A stretch of DNA of 5,002 nucleotides, taken from positions 1 to 5,002 of the forward strand of contig JAUXBQ010000194.1 of assembly GCA_030619365.1 (NCBI GenBank), read 5' to 3'. Below the pieces are notes generated by a model that was given only the letters and a program-made list of their open reading frames with translations, ran no database searches and was not told the DNA's origin. A program made the position numbers and the translations under genes. Shown piece by piece: positions 1 to 5,002 of the stretch. This DNA is from a candidate division FCPU426 bacterium (GTDB taxonomy: Bacteria; Oederibacteriota; JAAXVQ01; JAUVAV01). Positions within the stretch are counted from its first letter, which is position 1, and each line of letters starts with the position of its first letter.

Positions 1-280
1 AATATTTCATTCTGGTTATAATAAAAGCTTTTATTTTTCCTTGGGGTGTTTCCTCTTTATCAACCGCTTCTTTAATTTTACTGCTTAATACTTCACTTTC
101 TTTATTTATAACTTCCCGGAAAATATCCTCTTTGTTCCGGAAATAATGGTAAAGAGAAGCCTTACCCATGCGGGCAGCCTTGGCAATCTCATCAATGGTT
201 GTTTTAAGAAAACCAAATCGGGAAAAAAGCCCCTGGGCTATATCTACGATAATCCCTTTTCTGTTGGTTTTTTCCGGCAT
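1..280 (-). CDS. TetR/AcrR-family transcriptional regulator, C-terminus cut by window edge
   Basis: A DNA-binding repressor-type regulator. 93 residues are visible from the ATG at 280; the ligand-binding C-terminal domain lies beyond position 1. The N-terminal TetR_N domain is clear: a first helix (GIIVDIAQGLFSRFGF, about residues 9-24), then the helix-turn-helix TTIDEIAKAARMGKASLYHY (about 27-46), then FRNKEDIFREVI, the hallmark YxYFxxKExLf region. The ATG at 280 is preferred over an in-frame ATG at 289 because AAGGA (293-289) sits 8 nt before the former and directly abuts the latter. The gene lies downstream of recR on the same strand, but a 179-nt gap and a separate promoter argue for independent transcription. 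Its GC content (about 36% by hand count) is far below that of recR and dnaX, suggesting acquired DNA. The ligand and target genes cannot be inferred; TetR proteins often control an adjacent efflux or metabolic gene, which would be off-window. Confidence 0.93.
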   Translation of the reverse strand, partial: MPEKTNRKGIIVDIAQGLFSRFGFLKTTIDEIAKAARMGKASLYHYFRNKEDIFREVINKESEVLSSKIKEAVDKEETPQGKIKAFIITRMKY

Positions 281-291
281 TACTATCATCC

Positions 292-311
292 TTTTCAGAA
301 CTTTTTCGAAC
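292..311. repeat. Tandem 10-bp direct repeat in the TetR gene leader
   Basis: Two adjacent 10-mers, TTTTCAGAAC (292-301) and TTTTTCGAAC (302-311) on the plus strand, match at 8 of 10 positions. They sit between the predicted transcription start and the start codon of the TetR gene and are spaced by one helical turn. TetR proteins usually autoregulate through inverted repeats, so an operator role is only a possibility; chance in an AT-rich leader is equally likely. Confidence 0.25.
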
Positions 312-330
312 ATTTTTGTTTTATATTCCA

Positions 331-358
331 ATTAATCACTTTTTCGCTCTTTTGTCAA
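331..358 (-). promoter_or_regulatory. Putative sigma70 promoter of the TetR gene
   Basis: On the minus strand a perfect -35 box TTGACA (358-353) is followed after 16 nt by ATTAAT (336-331), a 4/6 match to the -10 consensus. Transcription would start near 324 and give a leader of about 44 nt before the ATG at 280. The surrounding DNA is AT-rich. A better-looking TATAAA further downstream is too far from TTGACA (27 nt) to pair with it. The -35 is strong and the -10 is only fair. Confidence 0.5.
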
Positions 359-459
359 GCCGAATACCGCAAGCACCTGTTCTTGGCCGTGACATTAAAT
401 TTTTAAATATGGAGCCCGCCAGGCTTGTCCAGGGCCTTCGACGTTACAGGGTGAAGGTT

Positions 460-1059
460 TCATATTTCCCGCCGTCCGCTCATGGCCTGCCCCAGCGTGA
501 TATCGTCGGCGTATTCCAGGTCGCCGCCGGCCGGCAGGCCGCTGGCCAGGCGTGTAACGGACAGGCCCAGGGGTTTAATAAGTTTTCCCAGATAAATCGC
601 GGTGGCTTCCCCTTCCACGTCCGGATTGGTGGCTACCACGATTTCCTTGACCGTGCCATCTTTCAAGCGTTTGAGCAGTTCCGTTATTTTCAGATCCTCG
701 GGGCCGATCCCATCCAGAGGCGAAAGCGTGCCCATGAGCACGTGATAGCGCCCGCGAAAAACCTTGGCCCGTTCCAGGACGAATACGTCATTGGGCTCTT
801 CCACCACGCACAGGGTGGAGGCATCCCGGCGGGCGTCCCGGCAGATCGGGCAGGTCTCCTCCTCGCACAGGGAAAAACACGTGGCACAATACCGAATGCG
901 GTCCTTGGCCTCCACCAGGGTGTTGGCCAGGCGCTCCACTTCGCCCCGTTCCTGGCGCAGAAGATAAAAAGCCAGACGCTGGGCGGTTTTCGGCCCCACG
1001 CCGGGCATGCGCCCCAGTTCGTCAATCAGCCGGGCCAGGGCGCCCAGATAGATGGTCAT
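460..1059 (-). CDS. recR: Recombination mediator protein RecR
   Basis: RecR acts with RecO (and RecF) to load RecA on SSB-coated single-stranded DNA during gap repair, as a ring-shaped DNA clamp. At 199 residues it has normal family length. Visible parts in order are the helix-hairpin-helix region GRMPGVGPKTAQRLAFYLL (16-34); a C4 zinc finger with C58-x2-C61 and C70-x2-C73 (C65 is extra); a Toprim domain starting at VVEEP (E87 is the conserved acidic residue), with NPDVEGEATAIYL (145-157); and the C-terminal RLASGLPAGGDLEYADDITLGQAMSGRR segment (170-197, split here only by domain boundaries). The ATG at 1059 is the only usable start, since no in-frame ATG, GTG or TTG lies between it and the preceding dnaX region. 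Its own ribosome binding site is weak: GGGGA sits 11 nt upstream. Translation probably depends on coupling to the small ORF whose TGA overlaps this ATG. Transcription most likely continues from dnaX. No convincing terminator follows. Confidence 0.97.
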   Translation of the reverse strand: MTIYLGALARLIDELGRMPGVGPKTAQRLAFYLLRQERGEVERLANTLVEAKDRIRYCATCFSLCEEETCPICRDARRDASTLCVVEEPNDVFVLERAKVFRGRYHVLMGTLSPLDGIGPEDLKITELLKRLKDGTVKEIVVATNPDVEGEATAIYLGKLIKPLGLSVTRLASGLPAGGDLEYADDITLGQAMSGRREI

Positions 1060-1118
1060 GTCGCCCGCTTTCCCCGGGAATGGGTCCGGGGTCCTTGCCC
1101 CGGGTTGAGCAGGTTCAT
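1056..1118 (-). CDS. 20-codon linking ORF between dnaX and recR (at the usual ybaB position)
   Basis: The ORF reads MNLLNPGQGP followed by ten further residues rich in Arg, Gly and Thr, then TGA. Its ATG (1118-1116) overlaps the dnaX stop as ATGA, and its TGA (1058-1056) overlaps the recR start as ATGA. A near-ideal Shine-Dalgarno GGAGG (1129-1125) lies 6 nt before its ATG, inside the last dnaX codons, whereas recR itself has only a weak site. Ribosomes leaving dnaX could therefore translate this ORF and be delivered to recR. In most bacteria ybaB/ebfC occupies this position, and many YbaB proteins begin with a similar MN-rich start, so the ORF may be what is left after a deletion. The similarity is too short to prove that. 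I infer a leader or coupling role for translation rather than a functional peptide. Chance cannot be excluded, but two exact overlaps plus a strong ribosome binding site are suggestive. Confidence 0.45.
   Translation of the reverse strand: MNLLNPGQGPRTHSRGKRAT
1072..1103 (-). promoter_or_regulatory. Two mutually exclusive GC hairpins ahead of recR
   Basis: Three segments on the minus strand can pair in two ways: A = CCGGGG (1103-1098), B = CCCCGG (1091-1086) and C = CCGGGG (1077-1072). A with B gives a perfect 6-bp stem with a 6-nt loop; B with C gives a perfect 6-bp stem with an 8-nt loop. Segment C contains the GGGGA-like sequence that is recR's best ribosome binding site candidate, so B-C pairing would hide it and A-B pairing would free it. 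All of this lies inside the 20-codon ORF, so a translating ribosome would disrupt the structures. No U-tract follows, so this is not a terminator. The pairing is seen in the sequence; any regulatory effect is inferred. Confidence 0.35.
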
Positions 1119-2842
1119 TTAGCGCCTCCGGCCGGGGGTTTTTTCACGACATCCACGATCTGCCCGCCGAACATCTCCAGGGTTTTCTGGACCAATGGTT
1201 CCTTGCGGGCGATTTCTTCGAATTCCTGTTTCCGGTCCTGCGACTCGGTACCGGCCTCGGGGCTGGCCGCTGCTTCGGGCTGCAGGCATTTGAGCCGAAC
1301 CCGGGTAGGGCTTCCCAGTTCCGCGGCCAGGGCCGCTTCGATGGTTTTTCGTGATTCTTCCTTGTCCAGGCCGGTAAAATGGTAGGCGGAAGTGCAGGTG
1401 AGTTCCACCCAACCTTCTTCGCCGGCAGTCACCGTGACATCCCGCAACAAGGCTTGCAAACGTCGGTTTTTCTGCCCCACCTCCAGCAGGACGGCAGACC
1501 AGTGCTGGCGGACCTTATCCAGGTAGGTGCTGGGCAACACTTCTTCCAGGGTATCCACCACCAGTGCGGTCTCACCTTCCAAGGGCTCCTTGGCCGCAGG
1601 CGCCGCGGGTTTCGGGCCGCGGGCGGGCTGCGGGTCCGGAGCCGATTGGATGGTCAGGCGGCCGGGTTCAGCAACCGCGTCCGAGCCCGCCCACTTGGCA
1701 ACGCGGGCTTCCATGGTCTGCAATTGACGCCAGAGTGCTTCCAGGGACACCAGCCGGTCGGTTGAACACAGCTGCATGAGCAGCAATTCAATCAGCAGCC
1801 GGGGATGCTGGGTAAAGCGAAGCTGGTCGTCGGTCGTGGCCGCCAGCTTGGCCAGGTTAATGAGGTCTTCCAGCGGAAAAAGCTGGTTCTGCCGCCCCAC
1901 TTCCTCGGCCAGGCTGCCGGACAGGTTGAGCAGGTTTTCCTGGCTGGCCGCGATGCGCGCCACCACCAGGCTGCGCCAGTATTCCACCCATTCCTTCATG
2001 AAGAGCCTCAGGTCCGCGCCGTTGTTGACCAGTTGGTCTATGAGGCCGAGCGCCCGCCCCGCATCGTGCTGGGCGATGGCTTCCACCAGTCCGGTGAACA
2101 CCTGCGCGTCCACCAGACCCAGCACAGCAACCACGTCCGGCGCCGTGATTTGCCGGCCGCTGAAGCTGATGATCTGGTCGAACAGGCTCTGGGCATCCCG
2201 CAGACTGCCGTCCGCGCCGCGGGCGATAACGTGCAGGGCCTCTTCGTCAATGGTAATGTTTTCCGCCGCGGCCATAACAGCCAGGCGCTCGGTGATTTCC
2301 TTGACCGGGATGCGGCGAAAGTCAAAGCTCTGGCAGCGGCTGATAATCGTGGCCGGAACTTTGTGCGACTCAGTGGTGGCCAGAATGAAGATGGTGTGGG
2401 CCGGAGGTTCTTCCAGGGTTTTCAGGAGGGCGTTGAAGGCCGCGTTGCTCATCATGTGGACTTCGTCAATGATGATCACCTTGTAGCGGCAGGAGACCGG
2501 CGCGTAGCGTACTTTTTCCCGCAACTCCCGGGCGTCGTCCACCAGGCCGTTGGAGGCCGCGTCTATCTCGATTACGTCCATGGACCCGCCCCCGCCGATT
2601 TCTTCGCAGCGGACGCAGTGATTGCAAGGCTCGCCGTTTTCCGGCGACAGGCAGTTCACGGCCTTGGCCAACAACCGGGCCGTGGTGGTCTTGCCCACGC
2701 CCCGGGGGCCGGTGAAGAGGTAAGCGTGGGAAATACGGTTGGCCTGGATGGCGTTTTTCAGGGTCCGTACCACGTGAGTTTGCCCCACCACGGTATCAAA
2801 CGTGCGCGGCCGCCATTTCCGCGCCATTACAATGTACGACAT
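1115..2842 (-). CDS. dnaX: DNA polymerase III clamp-loader subunit DnaX (tau/gamma)
   Basis: The AAA+ ATPase of the replicative clamp loader, which with HolA and HolB loads the beta clamp; full-length tau also couples polymerases and helicase. 575 residues, a normal length. Visible: N-terminal MARKWRPRTFDTVVGQ; Walker A GPRGVGKT (45-52, K51); a zinc site with C64, C73, C76 and C79; Walker B IIIDEVHM (123-130, D126-E127); sensor 1 ILATTES (153-159); the arginine-finger motif SRC (168-170); sensor 2 GSLRDAQS (212-219, R215). Domain III follows to about residue 370. A linker rich in Ala, Pro and Glu (about 400-430) leads to a C-terminal tau-like domain. The ATG at 2842 is chosen because GAGGA (2853-2849) lies 6 nt upstream. 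It has its own promoter and is followed by the linking ORF and recR. I found no classical A-AAA-AAG/AAC frameshift site in the region where a gamma form would be made. An A6C5 run lies 7 codons before the stop codon. Confidence 0.98.
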   Translation of the reverse strand: MSYIVMARKWRPRTFDTVVGQTHVVRTLKNAIQANRISHAYLFTGPRGVGKTTTARLLAKAVNCLSPENGEPCNHCVRCEEIGGGGSMDVIEIDAASNGLVDDARELREKVRYAPVSCRYKVIIIDEVHMMSNAAFNALLKTLEEPPAHTIFILATTESHKVPATIISRCQSFDFRRIPVKEITERLAVMAAAENITIDEEALHVIARGADGSLRDAQSLFDQIISFSGRQITAPDVVAVLGLVDAQVFTGLVEAIAQHDAGRALGLIDQLVNNGADLRLFMKEWVEYWRSLVVARIAASQENLLNLSGSLAEEVGRQNQLFPLEDLINLAKLAATTDDQLRFTQHPRLLIELLLMQLCSTDRLVSLEALWRQLQTMEARVAKWAGSDAVAEPGRLTIQSAPDPQPARGPKPAAPAAKEPLEGETALVVDTLEEVLPSTYLDKVRQHWSAVLLEVGQKNRRLQALLRDVTVTAGEEGWVELTCTSAYHFTGLDKEESRKTIEAALAAELGSPTRVRLKCLQPEAAASPEAGTESQDRKQEFEEIARKEPLVQKTLEMFGGQIVDVVKKPPAGGAK

Positions 2843-2874
2843 AAACCGTCCTCGACTTCCTGGTCAATTCCCGG

Positions 2875-2929
2875 GTTTCAATCGCCTGTCGCTGAGGAAA
2901 TGCTGGTCATTTTCGGAAAGGATTGAAAC
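2875..2929 (-). repeat. 9-bp inverted repeat in the dnaX leader RNA
   Basis: On the minus strand GTTTCAATC (2929-2921) and GATTGAAAC (2883-2875) are perfect reverse complements separated by 37 nt. The first arm begins only a few bases after the predicted transcription start, so the transcript could fold into a large 5'-terminal stem-loop. Inside the loop, AAATG and CATTT can form a further 5-bp hairpin around ACCAG. No U-tract follows. It ends about 20 nt before the dnaX ribosome binding site, so it may affect RNA stability or translation. I do not recognise a known riboswitch or leader family. The repeat is directly visible; its function is inferred. Confidence 0.45.
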
Positions 2930-2937
2930 GGATTTGT

Positions 2938-2967
2938 ATTCTACTATGTCTCCCGGCCCTCCGTCAA
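2938..2967 (-). promoter_or_regulatory. Putative sigma70 promoter of dnaX
   Basis: The minus strand has -35 TTGACG (2967-2962; 5/6 to consensus), an 18-nt spacer, and -10 TAGAAT (2943-2938; 5/6). Transcription would begin near 2931, giving a leader of about 90 nt before the dnaX ATG at 2842. It lies in the 141-nt gap after the glycosyltransferase stop, which supports treating dnaX-recR as a unit transcribed separately from the glycan genes upstream. Confidence 0.62.
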
Positions 2968-2983
2968 GGCCTCGTCCGGGCTG

Positions 2984-4123
2984 TCAGGCCCGCACGCCCA
3001 GCACCTGCTGGTAATTGTGCAGCGTTTTTTGCGCGGTGGCCTCCCAGGTGAACCGCTTGGCCTGCAGGTACCCGGCCAGGGCCATGCGGTGGGCCTCGTT
3101 GGAGTCAACGATAATCGAAAGGATTTCCTCGCTAATGCTGCACGGGTCTTCGGGATCAGCGTAGCGCACGGCGTTGGCCGCCACTTCGGGAATCGCGCCC
3201 ACGCGGGAGGTAATGACCGGCACCCCGAGCTGGAAGGCCTGGAGGATGGGCAGGCCGAAGCCCTCGTCCCGGGTGGGATAGGCGAAGGCGGAGGCTCCCT
3301 GGAACAGGGCGGTCAGCAGCTCTTCCGGGATATAACCCAGGATGCGCAACCGGTCCTGGAGGTGGAGATTGTAACTCAAGGCCGGGACGATGGAGCGGTG
3401 ATATTTTTCAAACCCCGCCAGGACCAGCATCTGCAAGGCCGAGCGCGGCAGACGGGCAAAGGCCCGCACCAGGTTGGCGGAATTTTTCCGCATGTCGATC
3501 GCGCCCAGGCCCAGCAGGAAGGGCCGTTTAATGTTCAATTCCTGCAGGGTGTCATGCAGATCGATTTCCGAGAGCGGCACGGCCTTGTACGGGCTGGCCA
3601 GGGGAATGACCCGGATTTTGTCCACCGGCAGTCCGAGCTTGCTGATCAATTCCGTCTGCGAGTATTCGGAATCCGTGAATATCCGGCTCGCCCGGCGGGC
3701 CCCGCGCCGGATGCCGTAGCGGTAGTAATAATGGGCCAGAAATTGCCGCGGGTAGACCGATCCCGAAACATCACGAAGTTTCCGCATGAAGATCGCGTCA
3801 TGGATGGTCACCACCTGGGGCACCTTGCCCCGCCAGGCCGAGTTGTTGGCCGTGTAATGAACCAGGGAGGCGCCGCTCCGCTCCGCCAGTTTGGGCAACA
3901 CTCTCTGCTCCCAGCGGGCCGGATTACCGCTGCTGCCCCAGACGCGCTCCAGGCCGTTCTTCCCGAGCCAGGGGTCTTCGCCCGCCCGGCGGTCCAGCGC
4001 GACCTTGATGGTGACGGATTTTTCAATTTCCGCCAGGGCTTCAACCAGGCGCAGGGTGTAAATTCCCACTCCGCGCGTCCGGCCCTGGGCCGGACGTCCG
4101 TCAATCAGGACAAATTCCTTCAC
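2984..4123 (-). CDS. GT-B fold glycosyltransferase, family 4-like (glycosyltransferase group 1)
   Basis: A probable retaining sugar transferase using a nucleotide-sugar donor, acting in the cytoplasm or at the inner membrane face on a surface polysaccharide or glycolipid; acceptor unknown. 379 residues from a GTG start, normal for the family. Visible: glycine-rich acceptor-side loop GRTRGVGIYTLRLVEAL (14-30); VVTIHDAIF (104-112); SEYSQTEL (152-159); the donor-domain start PFLLGLGAIDMRKN (201-214, R212-K213); and TRDEGFGLPILQAFQLGVPVIT (284-305, split only for reference). The usual E-x7-E pair reads E287-x7-Q295, so the second Glu is replaced by Gln. The GTG at 4123 is chosen over an upstream ATG at 4195 because GGGAGG (4135-4130) lies 6 nt before it, and its GTGA overlaps the stop of the radical SAM gene by 4 nt. 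The ATG at 4195 would need a 76-nt overlap and adds 24 residues with no family character. No signal peptide or membrane helix is visible. Confidence 0.92.
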   Translation of the reverse strand: MKEFVLIDGRPAQGRTRGVGIYTLRLVEALAEIEKSVTIKVALDRRAGEDPWLGKNGLERVWGSSGNPARWEQRVLPKLAERSGASLVHYTANNSAWRGKVPQVVTIHDAIFMRKLRDVSGSVYPRQFLAHYYYRYGIRRGARRASRIFTDSEYSQTELISKLGLPVDKIRVIPLASPYKAVPLSEIDLHDTLQELNIKRPFLLGLGAIDMRKNSANLVRAFARLPRSALQMLVLAGFEKYHRSIVPALSYNLHLQDRLRILGYIPEELLTALFQGASAFAYPTRDEGFGLPILQAFQLGVPVITSRVGAIPEVAANAVRYADPEDPCSISEEILSIIVDSNEAHRMALAGYLQAKRFTWEATAQKTLHNYQQVLGVRA

Positions 4124-5002
4124 TTTGTGCCTCCCGGCGACCACTGCCGAAACGCCCGCCGCAGCATTATCAGGGGCATGAACAGCAGTTTGCAAAGTAA
4201 GAACAATTCGCTCATAATCTCATAACCGTTTCTTTTTATAAGACGCGGCGGCCACCAAAACGTCAAATGATAGCGGATAAAACGGCCGCGGCAAAACCGG
4301 TCCGCTTCCCGGTATACCGTCTTTCGCTCAACGGCCGTGAATTCCGGCGTCTCGAACACCGGGTCGGGACTCAAATGATCGAAGGCCAGGTAATCCTCGT
4401 TGATAAAACGCCCCCGGCTCTTCGCGTAATCCCAGAGCCGCGTTCCGGGATACGGCAGGGCCAGGTAAAACGCCGGCAAATCGATCCCTCGTTCCCGGGC
4501 AAAGCGTATGGAATCCCGCACGGTCTCGGCCGTGTCATTGATATTGCCCACCATGAACATGCCCAAGACCTGGATCCCGGCGTCCTGGCAGAGACGCACG
4601 GCCCGGTCCATGTCCTCGGGCGTTTCCCGTTTGCCGATGGCTTCCAGCACCCGGGGACTGATGGATTCGATGCCCAGCGACACCCGCTGGCAGCCGGCTT
4701 GGCGCATTTTCGCCAATATCTCGGGCGAGGCGGCGTCCGCCCGCATGCCCTGGGCCACCCAGTTCACCCGCAAGCGCTGTGAGAGCAGGGCCTCGCAAAA
4801 CCGGTTGATATGCGCCGCGCTGAAGGTCAGGTTGTCGTCGTTAATGTGGATCAATCGTTGGCCCCATTTTTTAACCAGCCAGCCGATCTCCGTCGCAACG
4901 TGCTCGGGTTCACGCCGTATCCACTGTTTGCCCCAAATGGTCCGGATCGCGCAGAACGCGCAATCCATCGGGCAACCCCGACTGCTTAGAATAACATGTT
5001 GC
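4120..5002 (-). CDS. B12-type radical SAM protein, N-terminus beyond window edge
   Basis: A radical S-adenosylmethionine enzyme of the BchE/cobalamin-binding-like class. 293 residues are visible. The frame is open to the right edge, and an ATG at 4968 is internal: it lies inside the cluster motif RGCPMDCAFC, whose C-x3-C-x2-C (visible C10, C14, C17) binds the [4Fe-4S] cluster. Other marks are INDDNLTF (visible 53-60, the DD-F motif of B12-type members), RVSLGIESISPRVLEAIGK (106-124), and LPYPGTRLW (182-190). About 15-17 hydrophobic residues near the C-terminus (LFLLCKLLFMPLIML) may form a membrane-associated helix. A cobalamin-binding domain is usual before this core but is off-window and unproven. 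The stop TGA overlaps the glycosyltransferase GTG (GTGA), so the two are translationally coupled and probably act in one surface-glycan or lipid pathway. The reaction (methylation, methylthiolation or rearrangement) cannot be assigned. Confidence 0.93.
   Translation of the reverse strand, partial: QHVILSSRGCPMDCAFCAIRTIWGKQWIRREPEHVATEIGWLVKKWGQRLIHINDDNLTFSAAHINRFCEALLSQRLRVNWVAQGMRADAASPEILAKMRQAGCQRVSLGIESISPRVLEAIGKRETPEDMDRAVRLCQDAGIQVLGMFMVGNINDTAETVRDSIRFARERGIDLPAFYLALPYPGTRLWDYAKSRGRFINEDYLAFDHLSPDPVFETPEFTAVERKTVYREADRFCRGRFIRYHLTFWWPPRLIKRNGYEIMSELFLLCKLLFMPLIMLRRAFRQWSPGGTK

Noticed and set aside
405..459. Terminator after recR
   Set aside because: Only a 4-bp AGCC/GGCT stem is found, followed by mixed A and T rather than a U-run.
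316..1122. Plus-strand open frame (268 codons) across recR
   Set aside because: It is antisense to recR, with no domain or convincing ribosome site.
1460..1480. Programmed -1 frameshift site for a gamma form of DnaX (G AAA AAC near codon 457)
   Set aside because: It does not fit the X-XXY-YYZ slippery pattern, and no other classical site was found within the gene.
1805..2926. Long plus-strand open frame (373 codons) across dnaX
   Set aside because: It is antisense to a clear dnaX with every AAA+ motif; long antisense frames are expected in GC-rich genes, and its product resembles no family I know.
2875..2929. CRISPR repeat, because GTTTCAATC and ATTGAAAC look like repeat ends
   Set aside because: There is one copy of each arm, in inverted orientation, with no array of direct repeats or spacers.
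2843..2983. SRP RNA (ffs) upstream of dnaX, as in many Bacillota
   Set aside because: The 141-nt gap lacks the conserved GGUCAGG-GGAAGG core and consists instead of a promoter and an unrelated leader.
2977..2992. Rho-independent terminator after the glycosyltransferase
   Set aside because: CGGGC/GCCCG is only a 5-bp stem spanning the stop codon and is not followed by a U-tract.
2984..4195. Start of the glycosyltransferase at the ATG at 4195
   Set aside because: The GTG at 4123 has an ideal ribosome site and a GTGA overlap; the 24 extra residues have no family character.
3017..4225. Long plus-strand open frame (402 codons) across the glycosyltransferase
   Set aside because: It is antisense to a well-supported glycosyltransferase and shows no recognisable domain; explained by third-position GC bias.
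4120..4968. Start of the radical SAM gene at the ATG at 4968
   Set aside because: This Met is inside the CxxxCxxC cluster motif (C-P-M-D-C), and the frame continues open to the window edge, so the true start is outside.

Overview
All supported genes lie on the minus strand. In order of transcription they are a radical SAM protein cut by the right edge, a GT-B glycosyltransferase, dnaX, a 20-codon linking ORF, recR, and a TetR-family regulator cut by the left edge. No tRNA, rRNA, insertion sequence or CRISPR array is visible, and no stretch above 300 bases lacks a gene. The largest gap is 281-459, between the TetR gene and recR.

The organism cannot be named from this window. dnaX, recR and the two right-hand genes are GC-rich (a sampled dnaX row counts about 70% GC). 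The DnaX N-terminus (MSYIVMARKWRP) resembles DnaX of Desulfobacterota, Nitrospirota and related Gram-negative-type lineages more than the MSYQALYR-like start of Bacillota; this is a memory-based impression. A B12-type radical SAM protein beside a glycosyltransferase is common in anaerobes of such lineages, so an uncultured or anaerobic bacterium is plausible.

Right part (2984-5002): the radical SAM enzyme and the glycosyltransferase are translationally coupled by a GTGA overlap. They look like the end of a cell-surface glycan or lipid modification operon that continues off the window.

Middle part (460-2983): dnaX (clamp-loader tau/gamma subunit) has its own good sigma70-type promoter and a leader of roughly 90 nt carrying a perfect 9-bp inverted repeat. 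recR (recombinational repair) follows in the classical dnaX-recR housekeeping unit. The ybaB/ebfC gene that usually sits between them is missing. In its place is a 20-codon ORF with a strong ribosome binding site. It starts on the dnaX stop codon (ATGA) and ends on the recR start codon (ATGA), and it contains two mutually exclusive GC-only hairpins. This is the most unusual structure in the window.

Left part (1-459): an AT-rich (about 36% GC by hand count) TetR gene with its own TTGACA promoter. It is compositionally unlike its neighbours and is perhaps acquired.
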